A stretch of 64,000 nucleotides of DNA from JANQOH01 sp965214495. GTDB lineage: Bacteria > Pseudomonadota > Alphaproteobacteria > UBA7887. The DNA lies in the NCBI GenBank assembly GCA_965214495.1, contig OZ243958.1, forward strand, positions 1,984,001 through 2,048,000, given 5' to 3'. The position numbers and the translations under genes are program-made. Below the pieces are notes generated by a model. It made no database searches. It was not told where the DNA came from and worked only from the letters and a program-made list of their open reading frames with translations. The number at the start of each line of letters is the position of its first letter. Positions within the stretch are counted from its first letter, which is position 1. This document shows, one piece after another, positions 1-6,039 of the stretch.

Positions 1-2196
1 GCCGCCGCCGAACAGCGACGAGAGGAGGCCGCCCGGTCCACCGCCGCCGAACACGCCGCCGAGGGCGCCGGCAAGCGGTTCGATAATGCTTTGCCGCACC
101 GCGATTCGCGCAAGTTCGGTGACGATGTGGTCCGCCAGCGACGAGAAATCGAGCTTGCCGCGCTGGATGAACCCGACCAGCGCATCTTCCATGGAGCGGA
201 AGGCGCCGCTCAAGGCGCTCTCGACATGCGCCGCCGTGTCTCCCGCCTCATCGGCGATGTCGCGCAACGCCCGCACGGCACCGTCCGAGGCGTCGCGCGA
301 CTCGCGCAACTGTCGCTCGGCGGCCTCGCGGGCCGCCTCTTCGGCCGCCTGCGCCACTTGGTTAGCCTCCGCCGTGGCGCGCTCCACCCACGCACGCTCG
401 ATCGCCCGAACCTGTGCGATATTCCCTGCTGTCGCGATATCCACTGCGCCCAGTGCGATGATTGTCTCATCGGCAAAGCGCTTCGCGGCGTCGAACCCCG
501 AGACAAGGCCGAGATCGGCCTGACGCTCATAGATCCGCGCCATCACGCTGGCCCGGTCTTGGGCTAGCCTCTCCGCGTCCTGCGCCGCCTCTGCGTCCGC
601 GCGCTCGCGCTTCTTCGCCTGCCTCACGTCGATCGCAGCGACCCGCTGCGCGTAGTCAGCGCGGACCGCCGCCTTCGTCGCCTCAACCTGCGTCGTGGAC
701 GCAAGCTCCGTTTCTGCTCGCTCGTCGATCGCATCCAACCGTTCGCGCAGCCACCGGTCGAGCGCCTCACGCTCGGTCTCGTCGCGTCTGGCCACCATCT
801 CGCGATGTCTCGCCTCGATCTCCACCAGAGCGTTGGAGCGCGGCGCGGCCTCCAGCGCGCCCGGATAGTCCGGCGCGATCCGCTTTTGCATCTCGCGGTC
901 CGCCTGGATCGCCGCCTGTTGCAGCCCGCGGCGCAGCGCGTCGGCGTGCCTGGTGAGCGACCTGAGTTCTTCCTCGATCGCCGCGATGGCGAAGCGCAGC
1001 GTATCGGCCTCACCGGGAGCGGCGTTCGGATCGGCTTCCACGCGCTCCAGATCGCGGCGCAGCTGGGCGATATCGTTTCGACGCTTCTGCTCCGCTGTGC
1101 GGGCGCGCTCGAAGAGGCTCTGCACACCCGCCCGGTCCACACGCGCGGCTGCGACCAGCTTCGCCTGCGCTTTCGGGTCACTCTCGTCCGACGCCAGACC
1201 AGCGATCCGGCTCGCGGCACTCTCCGCCGACTCCGCCGGCGTTGTTGTGACAAGCCCGATCAGACCGCGCAGCGCGTCGGCCACGGAGCCTAGCCAGTCC
1301 AGCACAATGCTGTCAGCGATCTCGCGTTGCAGATCCCCGACGGCGTTGCCGAGCCGGGCGAAGCTCGACGCCGCGTCTTCGGTCGCATCCGCTACGCCAT
1401 CGGCAACATGCTCGCGCAGCGTGGTCGCGAACCGAGGCAGGAATTTGTCGGCCATCAGCTCGCCGGCGGCCAACATCCGGTCGAGTTCGGTGGTGGTAAC
1501 GCCCAGTGCTTTCGCCGCGATCTGGAAGGCACCCGGCAGATGTCCGCCGAACTGGCTGGTCAGTTCCTCTGCCGAGACCTTACCCCTACTCGCGATCTGC
1601 TGGAGCGCGAGCAACGCGCCGCCGGTCTGGTTGGCGGACAGGCCCATCGCCCGCGACGCTTCGGCGACGGCGGTGAACACCTGCCGCGTTGCCTCGCCCT
1701 CCAGGGCCGTTCCTCGTGTCGTTGCGGCAAAGCCCGAATAGGCATCTGCCGCCGCGGTGAGGTCGATGCCGAGGCGATCCGCCTCAGCGCGCAGAAACTG
1801 GAATTCGCGCGCGCCGGCAGCAGCCGATCCGGTGGCGGATCGAAACCGCGCCTCCAGGCGCTCCGCGTCCAACCCGGCATCGACGACGCCGCGCGTGAGG
1901 TCGGCTACAGCCTTGCCGGCGCGCAAGGTCACTGCCGCCCCGACATTGCCAAAGGCAGACGAGAAAGCGTAACCAACAATATTGATCTGTCCCGCCGCGT
2001 CGCGGAACGGCCCCGTTGCACGGCGCGCCGCACGGCCCGCGCGGTCGATACCACCGGCCGCGCCGGCAGCTTGCCGTCCCGCCCTGCGCGCAGCCGTGCC
2101 GGTCGCGCCCAATTCGCGCTCAAGGCGGTCGAGGTTTTGGATCGCGTCGCGCATATCAGCGTGGATGCGCAACGCAAGGTTGAGATCGTCAGACAT
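1..2196 (-). CDS. Phage tail tape measure protein, partial (C-terminus off left edge)
   Basis: Reading leftward from an ATG at 2196, the frame stays open for 732 codons to the window edge. The N-terminus (NLALRIHADMRDAIQNLDRL) and the long Ala/Glu/Arg-rich helical body are typical of lambda-type tape measure proteins. They set siphophage tail length and pass through the tail tube. The visible C-terminal part (around ALSGAFRSMEDALVGFIQRG, then a Gly-rich tail) matches the conserved end region of lambda-like tape measures, so little is probably missing. It lies downstream of the tail tube and tail chaperone genes, as in siphophages. A plus-strand promoter-like element at 2180-2208 overlaps its first codons. 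The family call is firm; whether it is expressed is unknown. Confidence 0.88.
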   Translation of the reverse strand, partial: MSDDLNLALRIHADMRDAIQNLDRLERELGATGTAARRAGRQAAGAAGGIDRAGRAARRATGPFRDAAGQINIVGYAFSSAFGNVGAAVTLRAGKAVADLTRGVVDAGLDAERLEARFRSATGSAAAGAREFQFLRAEADRLGIDLTAAADAYSGFAATTRGTALEGEATRQVFTAVAEASRAMGLSANQTGGALLALQQIASRGKVSAEELTSQFGGHLPGAFQIAAKALGVTTTELDRMLAAGELMADKFLPRFATTLREHVADGVADATEDAASSFARLGNAVGDLQREIADSIVLDWLGSVADALRGLIGLVTTTPAESAESAASRIAGLASDESDPKAQAKLVAAARVDRAGVQSLFERARTAEQKRRNDIAQLRRDLERVEADPNAAPGEADTLRFAIAAIEEELRSLTRHADALRRGLQQAAIQADREMQKRIAPDYPGALEAAPRSNALVEIEARHREMVARRDETEREALDRWLRERLDAIDERAETELASTTQVEATKAAVRADYAQRVAAIDVRQAKKRERADAEAAQDAERLAQDRASVMARIYERQADLGLVSGFDAAKRFADETIIALGAVDIATAGNIAQVRAIERAWVERATAEANQVAQAAEEAAREAAERQLRESRDASDGAVRALRDIADEAGDTAAHVESALSGAFRSMEDALVGFIQRGKLDFSSLADHIVTELARIAVRQSIIEPLAGALGGVFGGGGPGGLLSSLFGGG

Positions 2197-2214
2197 GCGT
2201 GCTACACTCCCGTC
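2180..2214 (+). promoter_or_regulatory. Sigma70-like promoter of a leaderless ORF (copy 1)
   Basis: TTGAGA at 2180-2185, a 17-nt spacer, and TACACT at 2203-2208, followed by exactly 6 nt and the ATG at 2215. This places the predicted transcription start at the start codon. No Shine-Dalgarno sequence is present. The -35 box lies inside the tape measure gene on the other strand. The same spacing recurs at 2950 and 3499. Confidence 0.5.
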
Positions 2215-2343
2215 ATGGAAGGGGGGCTTTTACGCGCCGTGCTCGGCGGCATAGTGTTTGTGCTTTGTTTCTCTGTCGGTAGCTTCCTCATCATGGGAGG
2301 CAGCGTCGCCCTTTTTTTCTTCATCATCTCGCTTTTCTATTGA
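2215..2343 (+). CDS. Small hydrophobic peptide, 42 aa, antisense in phage tail region (copy 1)
   Basis: Predicted 42-residue peptide beginning MEGGLLRAVLGG, with one or two membrane-spanning stretches and a Phe-rich C-terminal half. It is divergent from the tape measure gene and convergent with a decayed copy of the tail chaperone 3' end, whose reading frame it overlaps by a few bases. The peptide at 3533-3661 has the same length and shares V9, F15, V16, G22, G29, L33 and L40, so the two look homologous. Upstream there is a well-spaced -35/-10 pair but no ribosome binding site, which suggests a leaderless message. I recognise no family. A membrane-active or holin-like peptide, or simply a transcribed antisense region, are possible; function is unknown. 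Confidence 0.45.
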   Translation: MEGGLLRAVLGGIVFVLCFSVGSFLIMGGSVALFFFIISLFY

Positions 2344-2963
2344 TCCGGATCGCTGCGAGTTCGTCCGCCCGCCTGCGTTCGGCCTCGCGCCAGAAACAGT
2401 TCGATCTGCCGCCACGTCAGGCGACGGTGGCATGTCCGTGGCCGCGGCCGGCGCGGACGAGTTCGTCGAGGACGCGAGCGAGCGGAACAACGCGGCCATC
2501 GTGCGCCGCGTCGCCGGCGCGCCGACTGTTCGACGATGTCAAGCGCCTCGGCGCCGCGCGCGCCGGCGCTCGTGACGACGAACAAAGCTTCGGCGAGCGC
2601 CCCCGGCCCCTGCCCGACCGCCGGCGCCCACGCCGTCAGCGCATCGCCCATCGCCTTGACCTCGGCTTCGGCCACTCCCACCAAGCCGCCGATCCGCGCC
2701 AGCGACGCCTCGAATCCCGCCATGCCGCGGGCAGTGCGGACCGCCAGGGCCACGGCGGCCATCTCCAGAACGGCGCGGTGGAGGCCGCCGGCCGCGAGGC
2801 CGGCGCTCAGTTCCACCCGGTCGAGGCCGCCCGCCAGTCCCTCCGCGCCTTGCGTCGCGCGCTGCGCCGCACGCGCCGAGTCTTGCAGGTGCGGGACGTC
2901 TATCCTGACTGTGCCCGGAAAGGCACGGCCGTTCGGCGCCGGATGGGAATTGCCGTTGAGCAT
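2337..2963 (-). pseudogene. Second tape measure N-terminal fragment joined to a decayed tail chaperone 3' end
   Basis: From 2963 to about 2525 the minus strand encodes a fragment resembling the PhageMin_Tail tape measure core (FEASLARIGGLVGVAEAEV and ALAEALFVVTSAGARGAEAL). This differs from the complete tape measure to the left. At about 2524 it switches to a roughly 180-bp copy of the 3' end of the tail chaperone gene at 3651-3860, including codons for LTWRQIELF. The copy carries small indels, for example an extra A near 2394, that break its frame. It is therefore a chimeric remnant, probably made by recombination between repeats. The fragment could still be translated, but it lacks most of a tape measure. 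Confidence 0.6.
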
Positions 2964-2984
2964 GTCGGTTCCTATACTGACTGC
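2950..2984 (+). promoter_or_regulatory. Sigma70-like promoter of a leaderless ORF (copy 2)
   Basis: TTGCCG at 2950-2955, a 17-nt spacer, TATACT at 2973-2978, then 6 nt to the ATG at 2985. Geometry is identical to the element at 2180. No Shine-Dalgarno sequence is visible. Confidence 0.45.
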
Positions 2985-3191
2985 ATGTGGAATATGATCT
3001 CGGGCTTCGGCGACGGCTTGGTGAAGGTGTTCTTCTTCTTCCTCGCCTGTTGGGTTATCTCCGCCCTGTTCGGAGAGCCTCGGGACGAGAGAGTTGTTGA
3101 CCCGTCATTACGGGATCCCCCGGTGGAGTACTATTACGATCCCTTGACTCGGCGCCACGTCTTACGGCTCGTCGATCCCGAGGATCGGTGA
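2985..3191 (+). CDS. Small membrane peptide, 68 aa, antisense in phage tail region (copy 2)
   Basis: Predicted 68-residue protein starting MWNMISGFGDGLVKV, with one strongly hydrophobic segment (FFFFLACWVISALF) and a charged C-terminal tail (YYYDPLTRRHVLRLVDPEDR). Like the peptides at 2215 and 3533 it sits on the strand opposite the phage genes, lies just upstream of a tape measure start (2963, minus), and has an apparent leaderless promoter. The C-terminal tail is not shared with the two 42-aa peptides. No family is recognised. One membrane segment with an inside/outside charged tail is the only structural inference possible. Confidence 0.4.
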   Translation: MWNMISGFGDGLVKVFFFFLACWVISALFGEPRDERVVDPSLRDPPVEYYYDPLTRRHVLRLVDPEDR

Positions 3192-3515
3192 CCGGCGCGC
3201 GTGAGCGCGTCGGAGACCTCGGCGAACAGGATGCGCTCGCCCTCCGCCGCATGGCCGCCGCGCCGGTCGCACCCGGTTCCCGTTCGAGAACGTCGAAGCG
3301 CTCGATCGCGCGCGTGATCGTCGTCATGCGGGGCGGCTTCGACTGACGACCGCCGCCATCGCGTCTCGCGCCGGAACAGCTCGATCGGCCGCCGCGGCAA
3401 GGCGCGGGCGGCGCCGTCCGCCTGCGCCTCGTCCCGGGTCGTGTTCGAGACGATCGACATCGCCGATCGCGTCGCGTCCGCCGGCTCGCCACGCGAGGTT
3501 GATCCCGTCAACCAT
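3192..3515 (-). pseudogene. Degenerate tape measure starts and tail chaperone 3' fragment
   Basis: At 3515 the minus strand reads MVDGINLAWRAGGRDAIGDV, which parallels the start of the intact tape measure at both DNA and protein level. The similarity fades near 3425. At about 3410-3345 a short stretch (RRPIELFRRE) resembles the tail chaperone 3' end (RRQIELFWRE). From 3327 a further segment (FDVLEREPGATGAAAMRR) again resembles residues near 23-40 of the tape measure (LDRLERELGATGTAARR). No frame carries these through to a full gene. I read this as stacked partial copies of the chaperone/tape-measure junction. Confidence 0.5.
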
Positions 3516-3532
3516 CCCGCTATGCTCCGCGC
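3499..3532 (+). promoter_or_regulatory. Sigma70-like promoter of a leaderless ORF (copy 3)
   Basis: TTGATC at 3499-3504, a 16-nt spacer, TATGCT at 3521-3526, then 6 nt to the ATG at 3533. The -35 box again falls within tape-measure-start homology on the other strand, as in copy 1. No ribosome binding site precedes the ATG. Confidence 0.42.
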
Positions 3533-3661
3533 ATGGCCGAACAGGAACCGCAAGACGTCATCATGCAGGTGCTTTTCGTCGCTCTCATCGTCATCGGCGG
3601 CGGCATCGTCCTGTTCGGCGTTCTCAAGCTCGCTTTGTATCTCTTCGGGCTCATTTTCTGA
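3533..3661 (+). CDS. Small hydrophobic peptide, 42 aa, antisense in phage tail region (copy 3)
   Basis: Predicted 42-residue peptide starting MAEQEPQDVIMQVLFVAL, with a polar N-terminus and then an almost uninterrupted hydrophobic stretch to the end. It has the same length as the peptide at 2215-2343 and shares seven identical positions with it. Its stop overlaps the end of the frameshifted tail chaperone frame (3651) by 11 nt on the opposite strand, so it is convergent with the chaperone and divergent from a tape measure start remnant. No family is recognised and function is unknown. Confidence 0.45.
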   Translation: MAEQEPQDVIMQVLFVALIVIGGGIVLFGVLKLALYLFGLIF

Positions 3662-4237
3662 TCCCGAGCGCCGCGAGCGCGTCCGCCCGCCGCCGCTCGG
3701 CCTCGCGCCAGAACAGTTCGATCTGCCGCCACGTCAGGCGCCGGGCGAGCTCGGCGTGTCCGCGTCCGTGGCCGGCGCGGACGAGTTCGTCGAGGACGCG
3801 AGCGAGCGGAACAACTCGGCCGTCGCGCGCCGCGTCGCCAGCGCGGCGACGACGCGGCGCATGAAAAAACCGCCGTTCGCACTCCACATCGCATCCGAAA
3901 CCGCACGCGCGTCGGCGTCGCCAAGCTGCGCGAGCCACGCCGCCTCGCGCCCGGTCGCGCGCGCGACCAGCGCCAGCCACAGTTCGGCGTGAGCGCCCAG
4001 CACCGAGTCGATCGCCGCGGCCGACGGCAGCGCGTCGTCCGGCGCGTCCGCCGCCGGAACCAGCGCCGCGAACCCCTCGATCAGCGGCCGCGCTTCCGCC
4101 TGAGTCTCCAAACCCTCGAGGAAGCGGAACTCGCGCACCGTCAGCGCGACCGCCGCGCCGGTGTCGGGATCCCGAACCTCCACTTCGCGGTCGGGAAACA
4201 GCGCCTCGAGCTCGGTCGTCGCATCGTTTCGTCGCAT
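3651..4237 (-). CDS. Tail assembly chaperone, -1 frameshift fusion product (gpGT-like)
   Basis: A -1 slip at the heptamer 3869-3863 joins the first 125 codons of the gene to a second frame ending at 3651. The predicted fusion is 195 aa. The extension contains VPLARVLDELVRAGHGRGH and LTWRQIELFWREAERRRADA and looks protein-like, with regular amphipathic helices. Siphophages typically make two chaperone forms this way just before the tape measure gene. The longer form recruits the tape measure and tail tube subunits. Gene position and order support this. The 3' part is the sequence that recurs in decayed form at 2341-2523. Confidence 0.7.
3734..4237 (-). CDS. Tail assembly chaperone, short form (gpG-like)
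   Basis: Zero-frame product of 167 aa, starting MRRNDATTELEALFPDREVE. The start at 4237 is preferred over 4243 because GGGGAG then sits about 6 nt upstream. Residues up to about 125 form an Ala/Leu-rich helical domain (VREFRFLEGLETQAEARPLI). The zero frame then ends in a low-complexity tail (SLASSTNSSAPATDADTPSS), as expected when the useful C-terminus lies in the -1 frame. It lies between the tail tube and tape measure genes, the canonical siphophage position. Sequence similarity to named chaperone families is weak; the assignment rests mainly on synteny and the frameshift signal. Confidence 0.68.
   Translation of the reverse strand: MRRNDATTELEALFPDREVEVRDPDTGAAVALTVREFRFLEGLETQAEARPLIEGFAALVPAADAPDDALPSAAAIDSVLGAHAELWLALVARATGREAAWLAQLGDADARAVSDAMWSANGGFFMRRVVAALATRRATAELFRSLASSTNSSAPATDADTPSSPGA
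3863..3869 (-). other. Slippery heptamer for -1 frameshifting (T TTT TTC)
   Basis: On the minus strand the zero-frame codons GGT TTT TTC encode Gly-Phe-Phe and form the classical X XXY YYZ heptamer T TTT TTC. Slipping back one base enters the frame that continues to 3651. It sits in a GC-rich gene, where six consecutive T residues are conspicuous. The downstream sequence is GC-rich and could form a stimulatory structure, which I have not folded. Confidence 0.7.
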
Positions 4238-4251
4238 CTCCATCTCCCCGT

Positions 4252-4428
4252 TCACCTCCCCGCGAGGCCGCCGAGCAACGCCAGCGGCCACAACGCCGCC
4301 AGCATCGCCGCGTCGCGCCACGACCGCGGCGGACGTTCATCGACGGCGGCGACGACCGCCGTCGCGACGGCGCCGCAGGCGAACCACGCCAGCGCCGCCG
4401 TCGCCGCCATCTCCAGCCAACCGGTCAC
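4252..4428 (-). CDS. Small phage membrane protein, 58 aa
   Basis: Starts at a GTG (4428-4426) that overlaps the TGA of the tail tube gene in a GTGA arrangement, and ends about 14 nt before the chaperone start. This indicates translational coupling. It has two hydrophobic segments (MAATAALAWFACGAVATAVV and AMLAALWPLALLGGLAG) joined by a short charged loop (DERPPRSWRD). No family is recognised. Small two-helix proteins between tail tube and chaperone genes are not standard, so it may be an accessory protein. Coding status is supported by the coupled start and tight packing. Confidence 0.55.
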   Translation of the reverse strand: MTGWLEMAATAALAWFACGAVATAVVAAVDERPPRSWRDAAMLAALWPLALLGGLAGR

Positions 4429-5252
4429 GAGGCGTCCCGCCCGTCGATCGTCAGCGCCGCCCTGCCTCCGCCCGGATCGAGAATCTCGACGCCGAGCTGG
4501 ATCTGTTGCTCGGTTTCGCGCGACATCAGCGCCATTTCGCCGCCCGCACTCACCGAGCACAGCGGCGCGTAGAAGTTCCGCCCCTCGCCGGTCTGCGTGT
4601 CCTCCAGATAGCGCACCGCCGCGCGCACTTCGCGCAGTTCGGTCGCCTCCGCCTTGCGCCGGCCGGTCGTCGCCGGCGAGGTGTAGGCGACGCGAATCCC
4701 GTCGGCCTCGGCCACCGAACCGCCCGGTTTGACCACGATGCGACCGGTGTCCCTGTCGATCGCATAGTCGTCGGTGTCGTAGATGTCGGTCTCGCCGCTC
4801 GAATACTTGTCGGTGTCGGCCGCGACGCCGACCTCCGACACCGCGGTGAGTTTCGGCACGCCGATCGGATCGGAGGCCGACGCGCCGATCTGATACCAGC
4901 GGCCCTTCTTCACCGCCGCCAGGGACCAGGGCGAACCGGCATCCTCCGCCAGCCCCGCCGACTCCGGCTCGTCCGCCGCGGTAAACAGTGCGAGGTTCTC
5001 CATGCTCATGTCGTGCAGCGTGACCGTCATGCCGCGGGTCAGCGAGCGCACCTTGTTCACCAACTGCCGCGCCACCGGCCCGGAGCCGGAAAACACCTGC
5101 GCCCGCTCGCTCGTGATCGTCAGCGCCGCGCTCACCGCGTCGCCCAGATAGCGCTCTCCCTGAGTCGCATCGTCCGCGTCCAGCACGTCGAGGAACAGCC
5201 GCCCCGACCCGATAACGATGTTGTCCTGGTGTTGGCTTGCCGCCGTGGTCAT
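4425..5252 (-). CDS. Phage major tail tube protein
   Basis: Product of 275 aa with an excellent AAGGAGG ribosome binding site before ATG 5252. Composition and length fit a siphophage major tail (tube) protein: an early GSGRLFLDVLDADDATQGER region, then alternating beta-rich stretches (AVSAALTITSERAQVFSGSG, DIYDTDDYAIDRDTGRIVVK) without signal or membrane segments. Hexamers of such proteins stack to form the tail tube around the tape measure. The gene is followed directly by a coupled small membrane protein and the tail chaperone. Synteny makes the call fairly safe, though no diagnostic active site exists in this family. Confidence 0.72.
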   Translation of the reverse strand: MTTAASQHQDNIVIGSGRLFLDVLDADDATQGERYLGDAVSAALTITSERAQVFSGSGPVARQLVNKVRSLTRGMTVTLHDMSMENLALFTAADEPESAGLAEDAGSPWSLAAVKKGRWYQIGASASDPIGVPKLTAVSEVGVAADTDKYSSGETDIYDTDDYAIDRDTGRIVVKPGGSVAEADGIRVAYTSPATTGRRKAEATELREVRAAVRYLEDTQTGEGRNFYAPLCSVSAGGEMALMSRETEQQIQLGVEILDPGGGRAALTIDGRDAS

Positions 5253-5324
5253 GGTTCGCCTCCTTGTCGATGGTCGGCGGTCGGTCGTCGGTGACCGACG
5301 CTGCGTGTCATGGCCGCATGATAA

Positions 5325-5357
5325 GCATCATAGTGCATACATGCAAGCACTATTATG
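5325..5357. promoter_or_regulatory. AT-rich inverted repeat upstream of the tail tube gene
   Basis: ATAGTGC (5330-5336) and GCACTAT (5347-5353) form a 7-bp inverted repeat around a 10-nt loop. It lies in a short AT-rich island inside the only sizeable gap (about 100 nt) of the phage operon. A smaller perfect palindrome (GTCGGTGACCGAC) lies just to the left, near 5288-5300. It could be an RNA hairpin separating the head genes from the heavily expressed tube gene, or an operator. Confidence 0.35.
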
Positions 5358-5925
5358 CCTCTGTCGTCTCTTGCTCGTTGTGGGTCGTAACCAACAGCAA
5401 CCGTGCGTGGTGGCACAGCGCGCCGGCGAACATCACCGGCGCCGACTCGTCGAGCTGCGGGCCGTCGAACGCGGCGCGGCGCGTCTCCCGACGATCGGCG
5501 GCGACGCGGTCGGCGCGGTCGAGAATCCCGGCGGCGCGCGCCGCCCGGATCGCCGGGCGAAACGCGGCGCACACGGCGTCGATCTGCGCGTCGAACAGGA
5601 TTTCGCTCGCCGGCGTCGCTTCGCCGCCGGGCCCGGAAGCGGGTTGCTCGGCCGCCATCGCCATGAACCCGCGCAACAGCCAGGTCGTCTTCACGCGCCA
5701 CAGCCCCGAACCGCCAAACCGGTCCCAGGCCGCTTCCGCGCGGCGCACGTGCCAGCCGTTCAGCCGACGCTCCCCGGGCGGCACATGCGCCGGCAGATAG
5801 CAGCGCCGCAACTCGGACTCGCGCTCGCAGTAAACCTCGTGGTCGAATACCGGCGCCGCGCCGTCCAGGGCGGCGGTCAGCGTCGCCACGATCCAGGCGC
5901 GGATCGCCGGCGCGTTCCCGCTCAT
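5353..5925 (-). CDS. Phage neck/tail-completion-type protein (unassigned)
   Basis: Product of 190 aa starting MSGNAPAIRAWIVATLTAAL. The ATG at 5925 overlaps the TGA of the upstream IS-interrupted gene (ATGA), so the longer frame starting at 5988 is not needed. The N-terminal half (AAPVFDHEVYCERESELRRC) and tryptophan-containing middle region show no signal peptide or catalytic motif. Position between the head-tail gene and the tail tube is where phages encode head closure or tail completion proteins, so a structural role is inferred from order only. I do not recognise the family. Confidence 0.5.
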   Translation of the reverse strand: MSGNAPAIRAWIVATLTAALDGAAPVFDHEVYCERESELRRCYLPAHVPPGERRLNGWHVRRAEAAWDRFGGSGLWRVKTTWLLRGFMAMAAEQPASGPGGEATPASEILFDAQIDAVCAAFRPAIRAARAAGILDRADRVAADRRETRRAAFDGPQLDESAPVMFAGALCHHARLLLVTTHNEQETTEA

Positions 5926-6039
5926 CGCCGCCCCGCGCCGGCGGCCCGGCCCGAACCCCCGCGGCGGGCGCGCCGGAGCGCCGCACACGCGCTCGCCGGC
6001 GTGCGGCGGTCCGGCGCGACCTCCATCAGGCGGTGATAG

